Shown here: piece by piece, positions 7,869 to 15,051 of the stretch
How positions within the stretch are numbered: the first letter of the stretch is position 1
Layout of the letters: every line of letters begins with the position of its first letter
Origin: Prevotellamassilia sp.
GTDB lineage: Bacteria; Bacteroidota; Bacteroidia; Bacteroidales; Bacteroidaceae
NCBI GenBank assembly: GCA_009775705.1
Contig: VSQE01000032.1
Location: forward strand, 1 to 26,301
Direction: 5' to 3'
Length of the DNA: 26,301 nt
Notes under the pieces: model-generated
The model's database searches: none
Seen by the model: the letters and a program-made list of their open reading frames with translations, nothing else
Told to the model about the DNA's origin: nothing
Made by a program: the position numbers and the translations under genes

Positions 7869-8465
7869 TCAGGAACGTGCGAACCATTCGTGAATGGCTG
7901 TGTCGTAGTGGCTGCTGACGCCGAAAGCGCGGGTAGCGAACATGCGGCGTTCCTCCAGACTGGTTTCCGCTCCCCGCTGACTGATGATGTCGCGCAGCAG
8001 GCCGTATTCGGCTTTGGAGGGGATGATCACTACGTCTTTGAAGTTTTTGGCGCCGGCACGGATGAGCGAGATTCCGCCTATGTCGATTTTTTCGATGATG
8101 TCCGCTGCGGAGGCTCCGTCGGCAACCGTCTGCTCGAAAGGATAAAGGTCCACGATGACCAGGTCTATTTCGGGTATGTCGTATTGTTTCATCTGTTCGC
8201 AGTCGCCCGCCAGTTCGCGGCGTCCCAGAATGCCTCCGAAGATCTTGGGATGGAGAGTCTTGACGCGTCCGCCCAGAATGGAGGGATAAGTGGTTACGTC
8301 CTCTACTTTCTGGCAGGGATAGCCGAGCGATTTGATAAACTGTTGTGTGCCGCCTGTGGAGAGGAACTTCACGCCTTCTGCATGCAACTGGGCGAGGAGT
8401 TCTTCCAGACCGTCTTTATGAAAGACTGAAACCAGTGCGGTCTTGATTCTTTTTGTTTCTGACAT
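7869..8465 (-). CDS. purH: Stand-alone IMP cyclohydrolase domain (PurH N-terminal half)
   Basis: The 198-residue product matches the N-terminal, MGS-fold IMP cyclohydrolase domain of PurH, which closes FAICAR to IMP in the last step of purine synthesis. Visible signatures are LSTGGT (35-40), GRVKTLHPKIFGGILGRR (66-83), VDLYPFEQTV, EKIDIGG (125-131) and the lysine-bearing AGAKN (137-141). The protein ends after HYDTAIHEWFARS, at about the point where the two domains of the usual bifunctional enzyme (roughly 510-530 residues) join. A TGA stops it at 7869-7871, and mreB begins 42 bases later, so no room or remnant exists for the AICAR transformylase domain. The transformylase would have to be encoded elsewhere. 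It is first in the mre operon, behind its own promoter with a 30-base leader. Confidence 0.9.
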   Translation of the reverse strand: MSETKRIKTALVSVFHKDGLEELLAQLHAEGVKFLSTGGTQQFIKSLGYPCQKVEDVTTYPSILGGRVKTLHPKIFGGILGRRELAGDCEQMKQYDIPEIDLVIVDLYPFEQTVADGASAADIIEKIDIGGISLIRAGAKNFKDVVIIPSKAEYGLLRDIISQRGAETSLEERRMFATRAFGVSSHYDTAIHEWFARS

Positions 8466-8497
8466 AATGTATTTTAGCTAAAAAACGTTTGTGACTG

Positions 8498-8528
8498 CAA
8501 AGTTAGTGTAAGGGTAGGGATTCACAAA
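8498..8528 (-). promoter_or_regulatory. Promoter of the purH-mre operon
   Basis: On the minus strand TTTG (8528-8525) precedes TAACTTTG (8505-8498) by exactly 19 bases, a full match to the Bacteroidota consensus. The expected start of transcription leaves a leader of about 30 bases before the ATG at 8465. It is the only consensus promoter I found ahead of the elongation genes. Confidence 0.85.
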
Positions 8529-8557
8529 ATGAAAGCCGAACATTTTGCTGTGAATCC
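8518..8557. other. Inverted repeat overlapping the -33 box of the purH-mre promoter
   Basis: The arms 8518-8531 and 8541-8557 are complementary over 14 bp with a three-base bulge, around a nine-base loop. The left arm covers the -33 box at 8525-8528. In the minus direction no T run follows, so a role as rsmD terminator is weak; in the plus direction CTTTTTT follows a few bases later, but no plus-strand gene ends here. It could be an operator. Confidence 0.55.
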
Positions 8558-8580
8558 GTGTTCTTTTTTGGGGCGGAGGT

Positions 8581-9132
8581 TTATATGACCGGTGTTGCCG
8601 CCTTCCTGAAGAAACTGAAGTTGACGCTTCCGTAGGCCCGGTGTTCGATAAAGTCCGGACGGTCGGAAAAGTCATATCCCTTGCCGTGTTCCAGAACGAA
8701 GAGCCCTCCGTCCGCTACGAGTGTGCCGCCCAGAACACGGTCTGGCAGTTCGCCCAGTTCGGACAGCGTGTACGGAGGGTCCGCAAATACCAGATCGAAG
8801 CGTTCGCGGCATCGGCCTATGAAGCGCAAGGCTTCCGTGCAAAGCGGGGCGGCCGCTGGGTCTCCCAGACTGCGGAGGGTGGAGGCGATGAAGGCGAAAT
8901 GCTGGCGGTCGCGCTCTACGGTCACCACGCGGCGACAGCCGCGTGAGAGCAGTTCGAGCGAGATGCTGCCCGTTCCGCCGAACAGGTCCAGGGCGGATGT
9001 CTCTTCAAAATTCAGATAAGCTCGCAGGACGTTGAATAGGTTTTCTTTGGCAAAATCCGTAGTGGGGCGGGCTTTGAAGGAGCGGGGCACGTCGAAATGC
9101 CTTCCTTTGTATTTTCCGGTGATGATGCGCAT
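8581..9132 (-). CDS. rsmD: 16S rRNA (guanine966-N2)-methyltransferase RsmD
   Basis: RsmD methylates G966 of 16S rRNA on the small subunit. The 183-residue product starts MRIITGKYKGRHFDVP, the usual RsmD opening (RIIGGxxKGRxL). The SAM-binding motif I is ALDLFGGTGSISLELLSRG (about 48-66), and the catalytic motif is DPPY in VFADPPYTLSE. Length matches the family. It is the last gene of the leftward helicase-DUF4250-VanZ-DUF3822-rsmD group and starts 43 bases after DUF3822 ends. No strong terminator follows; only the inverted repeat at 8518-8557 is present. Confidence 0.95.
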   Translation of the reverse strand: MRIITGKYKGRHFDVPRSFKARPTTDFAKENLFNVLRAYLNFEETSALDLFGGTGSISLELLSRGCRRVVTVERDRQHFAFIASTLRSLGDPAAAPLCTEALRFIGRCRERFDLVFADPPYTLSELGELPDRVLGGTLVADGGLFVLEHGKGYDFSDRPDFIEHRAYGSVNFSFFRKAATPVI

Positions 9133-9175
9133 GTCTTGTACGTTCTTGTTAAGGATGAAAGGAGGGATTGGCCGG

Positions 9176-9994
9176 TCAGTTACCGATGAGCAGGGTCATC
9201 AGGTCGTAGGGCACTCCCGCAGTGGTGGCCACAATGTTCCGGTTGAATTCTGCGGAGGGATGTATGGGGTGTACCGCCGGGGCGTAGCGGCGCAGTTCGT
9301 TTACAACGGGATCCCGCAACTCGGCGGTGCCGGCCACGAAAAATGGTATCGCCGCATTGTCTATGGACAGATGGCGGGTGATGTTGAACACGTAGTAGGC
9401 GGCATCGGCCGGCTCGTGTATCTCGTAGGTGTTGGTCATGACGAGGCGGTTTTCCTCGAAAACGGTAATGTCGGCTACGTGCTCGTGGCAGTAGACGAAA
9501 AGCCGTTTGCCTGCGGCGGCCGGTCCGCCTTTCGAGGCGAAATGGCGCAGTACCGGGGTGCGTGCCGACAGGTAGTGTACATTGCTGAAAGTGTCTTCCA
9601 GTGTGCGGCAGGTCATCTCGTCGAGCGAGAACAGAAGCACGGCATTGACCGGAGCGACTACATCATAAAACACGCGTCGTTTCCGCTCCTCCGAGAAGCA
9701 GTAGTTGTAGAGTGCCTCGCAGTCTTCTTCCTGAAAGTCCGCCAGCGGAACGGGAGTGACCGCTCCCGACACGATCACCTGAACGCCGGATATGGGTGAC
9801 TGCAGGATGGATTCCGTCTCGCAGGCCTCGCGCAGGTTTACGGTGAGCGAGGTCTGTGACCTCACGTTGTAGGGCGAAAAGTCGAAATAGGTTTCGTGGC
9901 GTTGTTCGTACCGTGCGAAACACAGTTCCGACGGCGCAATGCGCAGATAGAGCGTCCGGGGCGGTGCGGGGGTATGGGGAGCGGTTTCGTTCAT
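9176..9994 (-). CDS. DUF3822 family protein
   Basis: This 272-residue soluble protein matches what I know as DUF3822, a Bacteroidota family often found beside rsmD. It has no signal peptide or membrane helix. Recognisable stretches are TLYLRIAPSELCFARYE near the N-terminus, LFVYCHEHVADITVFEENRL, and YYVFNITRHLSIDNAAIPFFVAGT in the middle. The alternating strands and the late FFVAGTAEL segment suggest an actin/HSP70-like ATPase fold, which is inference. The start codon overlaps the stop of the VanZ-like gene as ATGA (9991-9994), so translation is probably coupled. Function is unknown. Confidence 0.85.
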   Translation of the reverse strand: MNETAPHTPAPPRTLYLRIAPSELCFARYEQRHETYFDFSPYNVRSQTSLTVNLREACETESILQSPISGVQVIVSGAVTPVPLADFQEEDCEALYNYCFSEERKRRVFYDVVAPVNAVLLFSLDEMTCRTLEDTFSNVHYLSARTPVLRHFASKGGPAAAGKRLFVYCHEHVADITVFEENRLVMTNTYEIHEPADAAYYVFNITRHLSIDNAAIPFFVAGTAELRDPVVNELRRYAPAVHPIHPSAEFNRNIVATTAGVPYDLMTLLIGN

Positions 9995-10407
9995 GTGTTT
10001 TTGTTGTGTCTGGTTGTGCGGTTAGTCTTTTTGCGGAGAAGATAGGGACGCAGGATGCCATAGCCTGCTGCGGCTCCCAGCAGTGCTCCCAGCGAGTTGG
10101 CGGCAAAGTCCGCCCAGTCTCCGCTACGGCAGTCCGTGGCATATTCCTGCGTCAGTTCGATGATTCCGCTCATCAGTATGGGCAGGACAACGGCAAACAC
10201 AAGCAGTCGTTTGCCGTTCAGACGGCAGTGGCTGCGCAGGTATTCCCACCAGATGACCGTACAGGTTCCCAGATACATGACGATATGTACCACCTTGTCG
10301 AAGCCCTCGATTGTGTCCAGACGGGTCGAGGGCGGCTTGAAGAGGCACAGAAACCATATAAGGGCAATGCAGAACAGGCTGAGAGGATAGGTACGGAGGT
10401 ATTTCAT
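9991..10407 (-). CDS. VanZ-like membrane protein
   Basis: The product has 138 residues with four membrane segments, the normal architecture of VanZ-like proteins. Family features are FDKVVHIVMYLGTCTVIWWE after the first helix, then PILMSGIIELTQEYATDCRSGDWADFAANSLGALLG, in which E-x-x-Q and the G-D-x-x-D-x-x-A-N run are the conserved core. VanZ was named from a teicoplanin resistance cluster, but stand-alone homologues like this are widespread and have no proven role. It is preceded by DUF4250 (44-base gap) and overlaps DUF3822 by four bases. The C-terminal tail is strongly basic (RKKTNRTTRHNKNT). Confidence 0.88.
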   Translation of the reverse strand: MKYLRTYPLSLFCIALIWFLCLFKPPSTRLDTIEGFDKVVHIVMYLGTCTVIWWEYLRSHCRLNGKRLLVFAVVLPILMSGIIELTQEYATDCRSGDWADFAANSLGALLGAAAGYGILRPYLLRKKTNRTTRHNKNT

Positions 10408-10451
10408 GTCGGAATTTTTAGGAAGGACGTATGTGTCTGCCGGGGTGTTTT

Positions 10452-10628
10452 TTACCAGAACCGGTTCTGTTTTCCGTCATATTCGAATCCGGCTTCACGC
10501 AGTTTGCTTTCCAGCGCGGTGCGTTCTACGTCAAGGTCATCGCAGAGTTCATCGAGCGAATCGTAGTCGTCTCTGAGTTTCATGTTGACGACACTCAGCA
10601 GCATCATAGGGTCCTGAGGGAGTTGCAT
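10452..10628 (-). CDS. DUF4250 family small protein
   Basis: A 58-residue soluble protein whose core LPQDPMMLLSVVNMKLRD followed by SLDELCDDLDVERTALESKL is the DUF4250 signature. The second half looks like a small helix-turn-helix-like helical unit, which is inference. I chose ATG 10628 (MQLPQDPMML). An in-frame ATG at 10658 would add ten residues, but the -7 promoter box (10667-10660) ends one base before it, so that codon would lie upstream of the expected transcription start. Family members also usually start close to LPxDP. Function is unknown. Confidence 0.85.
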   Translation of the reverse strand: MQLPQDPMMLLSVVNMKLRDDYDSLDELCDDLDVERTALESKLREAGFEYDGKQNRFW

Positions 10629-10659
10629 AGGGCGGGATAGTTTCTTTGTTATAGCCATG

Positions 10660-10667
10660 CAAAGTTA
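10660..10667 (-). promoter_or_regulatory. -7 box upstream of DUF4250
   Basis: TAACTTTG on the minus strand matches TAnnTTTG exactly. No good TTTG is seen 19-21 bases upstream, so the promoter is incomplete by consensus. It lies between the helicase stop (10704) and the DUF4250 start and decides between the two possible DUF4250 starts. Confidence 0.55.
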
Positions 10668-10703
10668 CTTCTTTGAATTGACAATTTGTGCTTGCGGATG
10701 TTT

Positions 10704-12161
10704 TTAATTCTCGTGTTTGGATTGTTTTTCCGGCCAGTTTACCAGATACAGGCGGTCTGTTGTTCGTGTGAAGGCCGTATAGAGCCAGCGCAGGTAGTCG
10801 GCAGGCTGCAAATCCTCCGGCCGATACCCTTGGTCCACGAAGACACGTTGCCACTGTCCGCCCTGTGCCTTGTGGCAGGTGACGGCGTAGGCATATTTCA
10901 GTTGCAGGGCATTGTAGTAGGGATCCTGACGCAGGCGCTTCATGCGTTCACGCCGGGAAGGCACATCGGCGTAGTCGGCCAGAACCTGTTCGTAGAGCCG
11001 GTGACTCTCCTCGGCTGTGAGCGAGGGCGATTCCGAGGTGAGTGTCGAGAGCAGCACCCGGCATTCCGCCTCGAAATTGTCGTAGTTGCCGAATCGCAGG
11101 GTGGCGTCGGCAAAGCGGAAGCCGTACAGTTCGTGGATGTTTCGGATGCGCACCACCTCGGCCGTGTCTCCGTTGGCGATGAAGTCGAAGGGCAGCCGTT
11201 CGTCGCGGGACAGTCCGGCGGCAAGCCGTTCAGCCCAGAAATAGTTGTTTTTGACTACCATGACGAGGTCTCCGCGTGTGAGTTCTTCCTCGCGGTCGAA
11301 GATGCGTGTGCGGATGCCGTTGTTGTAGATGTTGGCGCGTTTGTTGGAGCGCGTAATGACGATGGTGTCCGACGTCCCGCAGTCGCTGTATGCCGAAACG
11401 AGCGCCTCTATCAGTTCGTTGCCTGGCAAGAAGCGAATCTCGCCTTTTTTGCTGCCGGTGATGCGGGGCAGTTCCGTGCTGTTTCCGGTGAGCATGTGTC
11501 GCAGCAGGGTGGCTCCGGAAAGCACATCGGAGGTGCGGCTCTGGCGTACCACTTCGGTGAGGTCGATTTGGCGTACCCTCAGTCCGTAGGAGGCCAGCAC
11601 GTCGGCTCTCAGGGCCGGGCTATCCTCTTCGCCTACGGGCGGCAGCTGGGCCGTGTCGCCCGACAGAAGCAATCGGCAGCCTTCGCCTTCGTAGACATAG
11701 TGTATCAGGTCGTCAAGCAGCATTCCCGATCCGAAGAGGCTTTGTCCGCCTCCGCTGTTCCCGAGCGCGATCATGGAGGCCTCGTCTACGATGAAAAGGG
11801 CGTGACGCAGTTTGTTGAAGCCCAGAGAGAAGCGGGTGCCTTCGCCGTTCCATGTCTGTTGGCGGTAGATGGCGCGGTGGATGGTGAGCGCCCTGTCGCC
11901 GGAGTGCGAGGAGAACACTTTGGCCGCCCTGCCGGTGGGGGCGAGCAGTACGACTTCGCGCCCCAGTCGTTTCATCAGGCGCACCAGAGCGCCGATGAGG
12001 GATGTCTTGCCCGTTCCGGCATAGCCGCGCAGGATGAAGGCCTCTCCGCCTTCGGGCGACAGCAGGAAGCGGGCCAGGTGTTCGGCGGCCAGCTCCTGTT
12101 CCGCCGTGAAGGGAAGGCCGAATTCAAGGGCGAGGAGACGTTTCAGTTCATCGTGTAGCAT
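10704..12161 (-). CDS. RecD-like/Dda-like superfamily 1B DNA helicase
   Basis: The 485-residue product is a 5'-3' type SF1B helicase, annotated in relatives as RecD-like or exodeoxyribonuclease V alpha. Motifs in order: Walker A GYAGTGKT (46-53), motif Ia LLAPTGRAA (72-80), Walker B IVDEASM (124-130), motif III SGDTAQLPPVG (167-177), motif IV-like ITRSNKRAN, motif V VTCHKAQGGQW (427-437) and motif VI YTAFTRTTDRLYLV (461-474). The N-terminal domain found in longer RecD2 proteins is missing, so it is closer in size to Dda/Pif1-like enzymes. RecB or RecC partners are not in the window, so a role in RecBCD is not supported. It starts about 40 bases past the terminator of the preceding gene. Confidence 0.93.
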   Translation of the reverse strand: MLHDELKRLLALEFGLPFTAEQELAAEHLARFLLSPEGGEAFILRGYAGTGKTSLIGALVRLMKRLGREVVLLAPTGRAAKVFSSHSGDRALTIHRAIYRQQTWNGEGTRFSLGFNKLRHALFIVDEASMIALGNSGGGQSLFGSGMLLDDLIHYVYEGEGCRLLLSGDTAQLPPVGEEDSPALRADVLASYGLRVRQIDLTEVVRQSRTSDVLSGATLLRHMLTGNSTELPRITGSKKGEIRFLPGNELIEALVSAYSDCGTSDTIVITRSNKRANIYNNGIRTRIFDREEELTRGDLVMVVKNNYFWAERLAAGLSRDERLPFDFIANGDTAEVVRIRNIHELYGFRFADATLRFGNYDNFEAECRVLLSTLTSESPSLTAEESHRLYEQVLADYADVPSRRERMKRLRQDPYYNALQLKYAYAVTCHKAQGGQWQRVFVDQGYRPEDLQPADYLRWLYTAFTRTTDRLYLVNWPEKQSKHEN

Positions 12162-12195
12162 AGTCCGGACAATGATGGGATGTGTTTTTTTGAGA

Positions 12196-12242
12196 GGAAA
12201 AGCAGGGCTGTCTCCAGATAGAACTTTCGGAGACAGCCCTGC
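12196..12242 (-). terminator. Terminator of the carboxyltransferase gene
   Basis: A perfect 14-bp stem (12242-12229 with 12215-12202) and a 13-base loop are followed on the minus strand by TTTTCC. It lies 64 bases past the stop codon at 12306 and separates this gene from the helicase group. Confidence 0.85.
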
Positions 12243-12305
12243 CCGTAACGGTTTGGGCGTGTGGCCCGCATGGTTGCTCCGCCTGCGGGCTATGCCTGTG
12301 TTGCT

Positions 12306-14078
12306 TTATGCGCGTTCGATGTAGGCGAGCACATCCCCTTTCGAAACATGGCTTCCCTGACGGGCGTTGATTTCTACCAGTTTTCCGCCCAGTGCCGCCG
12401 GTATTTCCAGAATCTGTCCGTGAGTGTTCTCGATGTAGCAGAAGAAGTCTCCTTCTTTATATTGCTTGCCGATGAACGGCTCGATACTTTTCACACATTC
12501 GCCGTCACCGCCGATTTCCCACAGAACGGTACCGCTCTCGGGAGCCACGAGGGCATCGGCTTTGGCATGCTTGAGTGCGCTGGCCTCTTCGGGGGTGAGT
12601 CCGTTGGCCTGATTCTTGTCCTTGGCGGCTTGCAGGTCGGCCAGGAAGCGTTTCTTGGCCGCACCGCTCTTATAGTCTCGGTACTGTGTCTCGTGCATGG
12701 CAAACTCAAACAGTTCTTCGTCATCCTGTCCGCGGTCCCAGCCGTTTTCTTCCATCTCCTTGACGAAACGTTCCAGATCATCGGGATAGTAGCTCTGGGG
12801 ATCGGCGTCGGTGAACTCGAAACCTTTCTCTTTGGCCAGGGCGATGATTTCGGGGTCTACCTCGCCGGGGAGCTTTCCGCTCTTTCCGAGGATCATTCCC
12901 CAGATGGCATTGTCCATCATGGTGTAGCGAGGTTTTCCCATGCTCTCGGTCAGGAGGTTCATGAGGGCGATGTTCTTGACGTATTGCGAGAAAGGAGTGA
13001 CGAGGGGAGGATAGCCCACCCGCGGCCATACGTAGGCCACTTCGTCGAACAGGCGTACCAGCAGTGCGTCTTCGCTGAGGGGCTCTTCGCCTTTGGCCTG
13101 TCGGTTATTGTTGATGGCGCTCATGACGCCCGTGAGGTCGGCCATCATGGAGCCCATCATGCCGCCGGGGAGGCCGCAGCCTAAGAGCAGGCTGGACATG
13201 AGCTTGTTGGAGGGGTTCATGAAATAGCCCAGGAAGTCGTCGATGAATTCCTGCGTGAGTTTGCGGGCTTCCATGTAGGCATCCATGTTGATTTCCGGAA
13301 CGTCGAAACCGGCGTTTTTCAGCATGGACTGTACGCTGATGATGTCCGGATGCACTTTTCCCCAGGAGAGCGGTTCTATGGCCGTGTCGATGACATCGGC
13401 TCCGTTGCGGCATACTTCGAGGATGGAGGCCATCGACAGGCCCGGACCACTGTGACCGTGGTACTGGATGATCACTTCGGGATGTTTGTCCTTGATCATC
13501 TTGCAGAGCCGGCCCAGCATGGCGGGCTGTCCTATTCCGGCCATGTCCTTCAGGCAGATCTCCGGAGCGCCGGCTTCGATGAGCTGGTCGGCGATGCCGG
13601 CATAGTATTCGGCCGTATGGATGGGAGAGTTGGTGATGCAGAGGGTGGCTTGGGGAGTCATGCCTCCTTCAAGGGCGTATTTGATGGAGGGGATGATGTT
13701 GCGGACATCGTTCAGACCGCAGAAAATGCGGGTGATGTCCACACCCTGGGCGTGTTTCACCTTGTACATGAGGCGGCGCACGTCGGCCGGCACGGGGAAC
13801 ATGCGCAGCGCGTTGAGCCCGCGGTCAAGCATGTGGGTCTTGATGCCAACTTCGTTGAACGGACGCGTAAAGGCGCGGACGGCCTGGTTCGGGTTCTCGC
13901 CGTAAAGCAGGTTGACCTGTTCGAATGCGCCGCCGTTGGTTTCGACGCGGGCGAAGCAACCCATCTTTATGATCACGGGCGCGATGCGTTCCAGCTGGTC
14001 CTTGCGGGGCTGGAATTTACCGCTGGACTGGAACATGTCGCGATAGACAAGGCTGAATTGGATTTTTCGTTTTGTCAT
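12306..14078 (-). CDS. Carboxyltransferase (oxaloacetate decarboxylase alpha / pyruvate carboxylase B type) with a lysine-free biotinyl-like domain
   Basis: The 590-residue protein has the DRE-TIM carboxyltransferase barrel: YRDMFQS (12-18) with the conserved Asp14 and Gln17, LKDMAG (176-181) with the lysine that is carboxylated in this family, and the metal-binding YHGHSGPG (206-213, His207 and His209). The conserved domain of this class follows (WPRVGYPPLVTPFSQYVKN, about 351-369). A linker (470-508) leads to a C-terminal barrel-sandwich domain (about 509-590). In biotin enzymes this domain carries EAMKM; here the matching hairpin reads YIENTHGQILEIPA (548-561), with no lysine. The family transfers or removes CO2 at oxaloacetate, pyruvate or methylmalonyl-CoA through biotin. 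The gene stands alone, with its own promoter and terminator and no membrane pump or biotin carboxylase beside it. The exact substrate is unclear. Confidence 0.85.
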   Translation of the reverse strand: MTKRKIQFSLVYRDMFQSSGKFQPRKDQLERIAPVIIKMGCFARVETNGGAFEQVNLLYGENPNQAVRAFTRPFNEVGIKTHMLDRGLNALRMFPVPADVRRLMYKVKHAQGVDITRIFCGLNDVRNIIPSIKYALEGGMTPQATLCITNSPIHTAEYYAGIADQLIEAGAPEICLKDMAGIGQPAMLGRLCKMIKDKHPEVIIQYHGHSGPGLSMASILEVCRNGADVIDTAIEPLSWGKVHPDIISVQSMLKNAGFDVPEINMDAYMEARKLTQEFIDDFLGYFMNPSNKLMSSLLLGCGLPGGMMGSMMADLTGVMSAINNNRQAKGEEPLSEDALLVRLFDEVAYVWPRVGYPPLVTPFSQYVKNIALMNLLTESMGKPRYTMMDNAIWGMILGKSGKLPGEVDPEIIALAKEKGFEFTDADPQSYYPDDLERFVKEMEENGWDRGQDDEELFEFAMHETQYRDYKSGAAKKRFLADLQAAKDKNQANGLTPEEASALKHAKADALVAPESGTVLWEIGGDGECVKSIEPFIGKQYKEGDFFCYIENTHGQILEIPAALGGKLVEINARQGSHVSKGDVLAYIERA

Positions 14079-14132
14079 GACTGTGTTGTTGTAGATATTT
14101 CACGTGTGTTCGTCGAGGCATATATGGAAAAT

Positions 14133-14164
14133 GCACACTGAAGCATTCCGGAGCCTCAGTGTGC
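14133..14164 (-). promoter_or_regulatory. Dyad at the transcription start of the carboxyltransferase gene
   Basis: A 12-bp stem with one wobble (14164-14153 with 14144-14133) and an eight-base loop begins at the last base of the -7 box. The expected transcription start falls inside the first arm. It can act as an operator in DNA or as a partial hairpin at the 5' end of the mRNA. The remaining leader to the ATG is about 55 bases. Confidence 0.6.
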
Positions 14165-14194
14165 AAAGGTAATGATTTATTTTCAAAGCGCAAA
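14164..14194 (-). promoter_or_regulatory. Promoter of the carboxyltransferase gene
   Basis: On the minus strand TTTG (14194-14191), 19 bases, then TACCTTTG (14171-14164) match the Bacteroidota consensus exactly. Confidence 0.85.
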
Positions 14195-14238
14195 GCCGTG
14201 CGGGAGGGCCGCTTTGCGGGAACTTTTTTGCGGGGATA

Positions 14239-15051
14239 TCAGTCGATGCGTTTCACCATCTCGCGGAATATCTCGGCCATGAGGGGCTGTACGGCGTTGG
14301 CTGCCTTCTGTACCTCTTCGTGGCTGACTTCCACGATCTTTCCTTCTACGCCCAGGTCGGTGATGATGCTGATGCCGAAGGTGCGTATGCCGCAGTGGTG
14401 GGCCACGATGACTTCGGGTACGGTGCTCATGCCCACGGCATCGCCGCCGAGGATGCGGTACATCTTATATTCGGCCGGAGTTTCGAAGGTGGGGCCCTGT
14501 GTGGCCACATATACGCCCTCGACCGTGCGGATGTTCTTCTCCTTGGCAATGGTGCGGGCCATGCCCAGCAGTTCATGGTCGTAGGCCTCGCTCATATCCG
14601 GGAAGCGGGGACCGGTGGGGAAGTTCGGACCGTGCAGCGGATGCTCGGGCATGAAGTTGATGTGGTCCGTGATGAGCATGATGTCTCCTATCTCGAAGGC
14701 CGGGTTCATGCCGCCTGCGGCATTCGACACGAACAGGGTCTTGATGCCCAGTTCGTACATGACGCGTACCGGGAAGGTCACTTCCTTCATGGAGTAGCCT
14801 TCGTAGAAATGGAAGCGGCCTTCGAGGGCCATGACTTCCTTTCCGCCGAGCCGGCCGAAAAGCAGGCGGCCGTGATGTCCTTCAACGGTAGAAACGGGGA
14901 AGTTGGGAATTTCCGAATAGGGGAAGGCGTCCACTACTTCAATCTCGGCGGCCAGACGGCCCAGTCCCGTGCCCAGCACGATGGCGGTACGGGGGGTAAG
15001 TGCGGTGTGGGCTTTAATCCACTGCGCTGTTTCTTGAATTTTTTCCAACAT
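14239..15051 (-). CDS. punA: Purine nucleoside phosphorylase (trimeric type)
   Basis: The enzyme splits purine nucleosides with phosphate to free base and ribose-1-phosphate in purine salvage. The 270-residue product has the trimeric PNP/MTAP-family motifs: LGTGLG (26-31) for phosphate, GHHGRL (58-63), SNAAGG (109-114), DHINFM (129-134), GPTFETPAE (186-194) with the base-contacting Glu194, and GMSTVPE (207-213). Where 6-oxopurine-specific enzymes such as human PNP have Asn243, this protein has Asp232 (SIITD); MTAP, which uses 6-aminopurine, also has Asp there. The base preference is therefore uncertain. The start overlaps the end of lpxK by 38 bases, so the two are translated from one message. 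No clear terminator follows. Confidence 0.92.
   Translation of the reverse strand: MLEKIQETAQWIKAHTALTPRTAIVLGTGLGRLAAEIEVVDAFPYSEIPNFPVSTVEGHHGRLLFGRLGGKEVMALEGRFHFYEGYSMKEVTFPVRVMYELGIKTLFVSNAAGGMNPAFEIGDIMLITDHINFMPEHPLHGPNFPTGPRFPDMSEAYDHELLGMARTIAKEKNIRTVEGVYVATQGPTFETPAEYKMYRILGGDAVGMSTVPEVIVAHHCGIRTFGISIITDLGVEGKIVEVSHEEVQKAANAVQPLMAEIFREMVKRID

Noticed and set aside
9991..10407. Glycopeptide resistance gene (VanZ)
   Set aside because: Only the widespread VanZ-like fold is present; no vanA/vanH/vanX-type gene lies nearby, so a resistance claim is not supported.
10686..12158. 490-residue plus-strand ORF
   Set aside because: Antisense to the helicase gene, which has seven ordered helicase motifs.
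12261..13184. 307-residue plus-strand ORF and the similar one at 13350-14141
   Set aside because: Both are antisense to the carboxyltransferase gene and show no domain.
14195..14238. Small CCGC-AAA-GCGG hairpin after the PNP gene as terminator
   Set aside because: The stem is only four bp and no T run follows in the reading direction.
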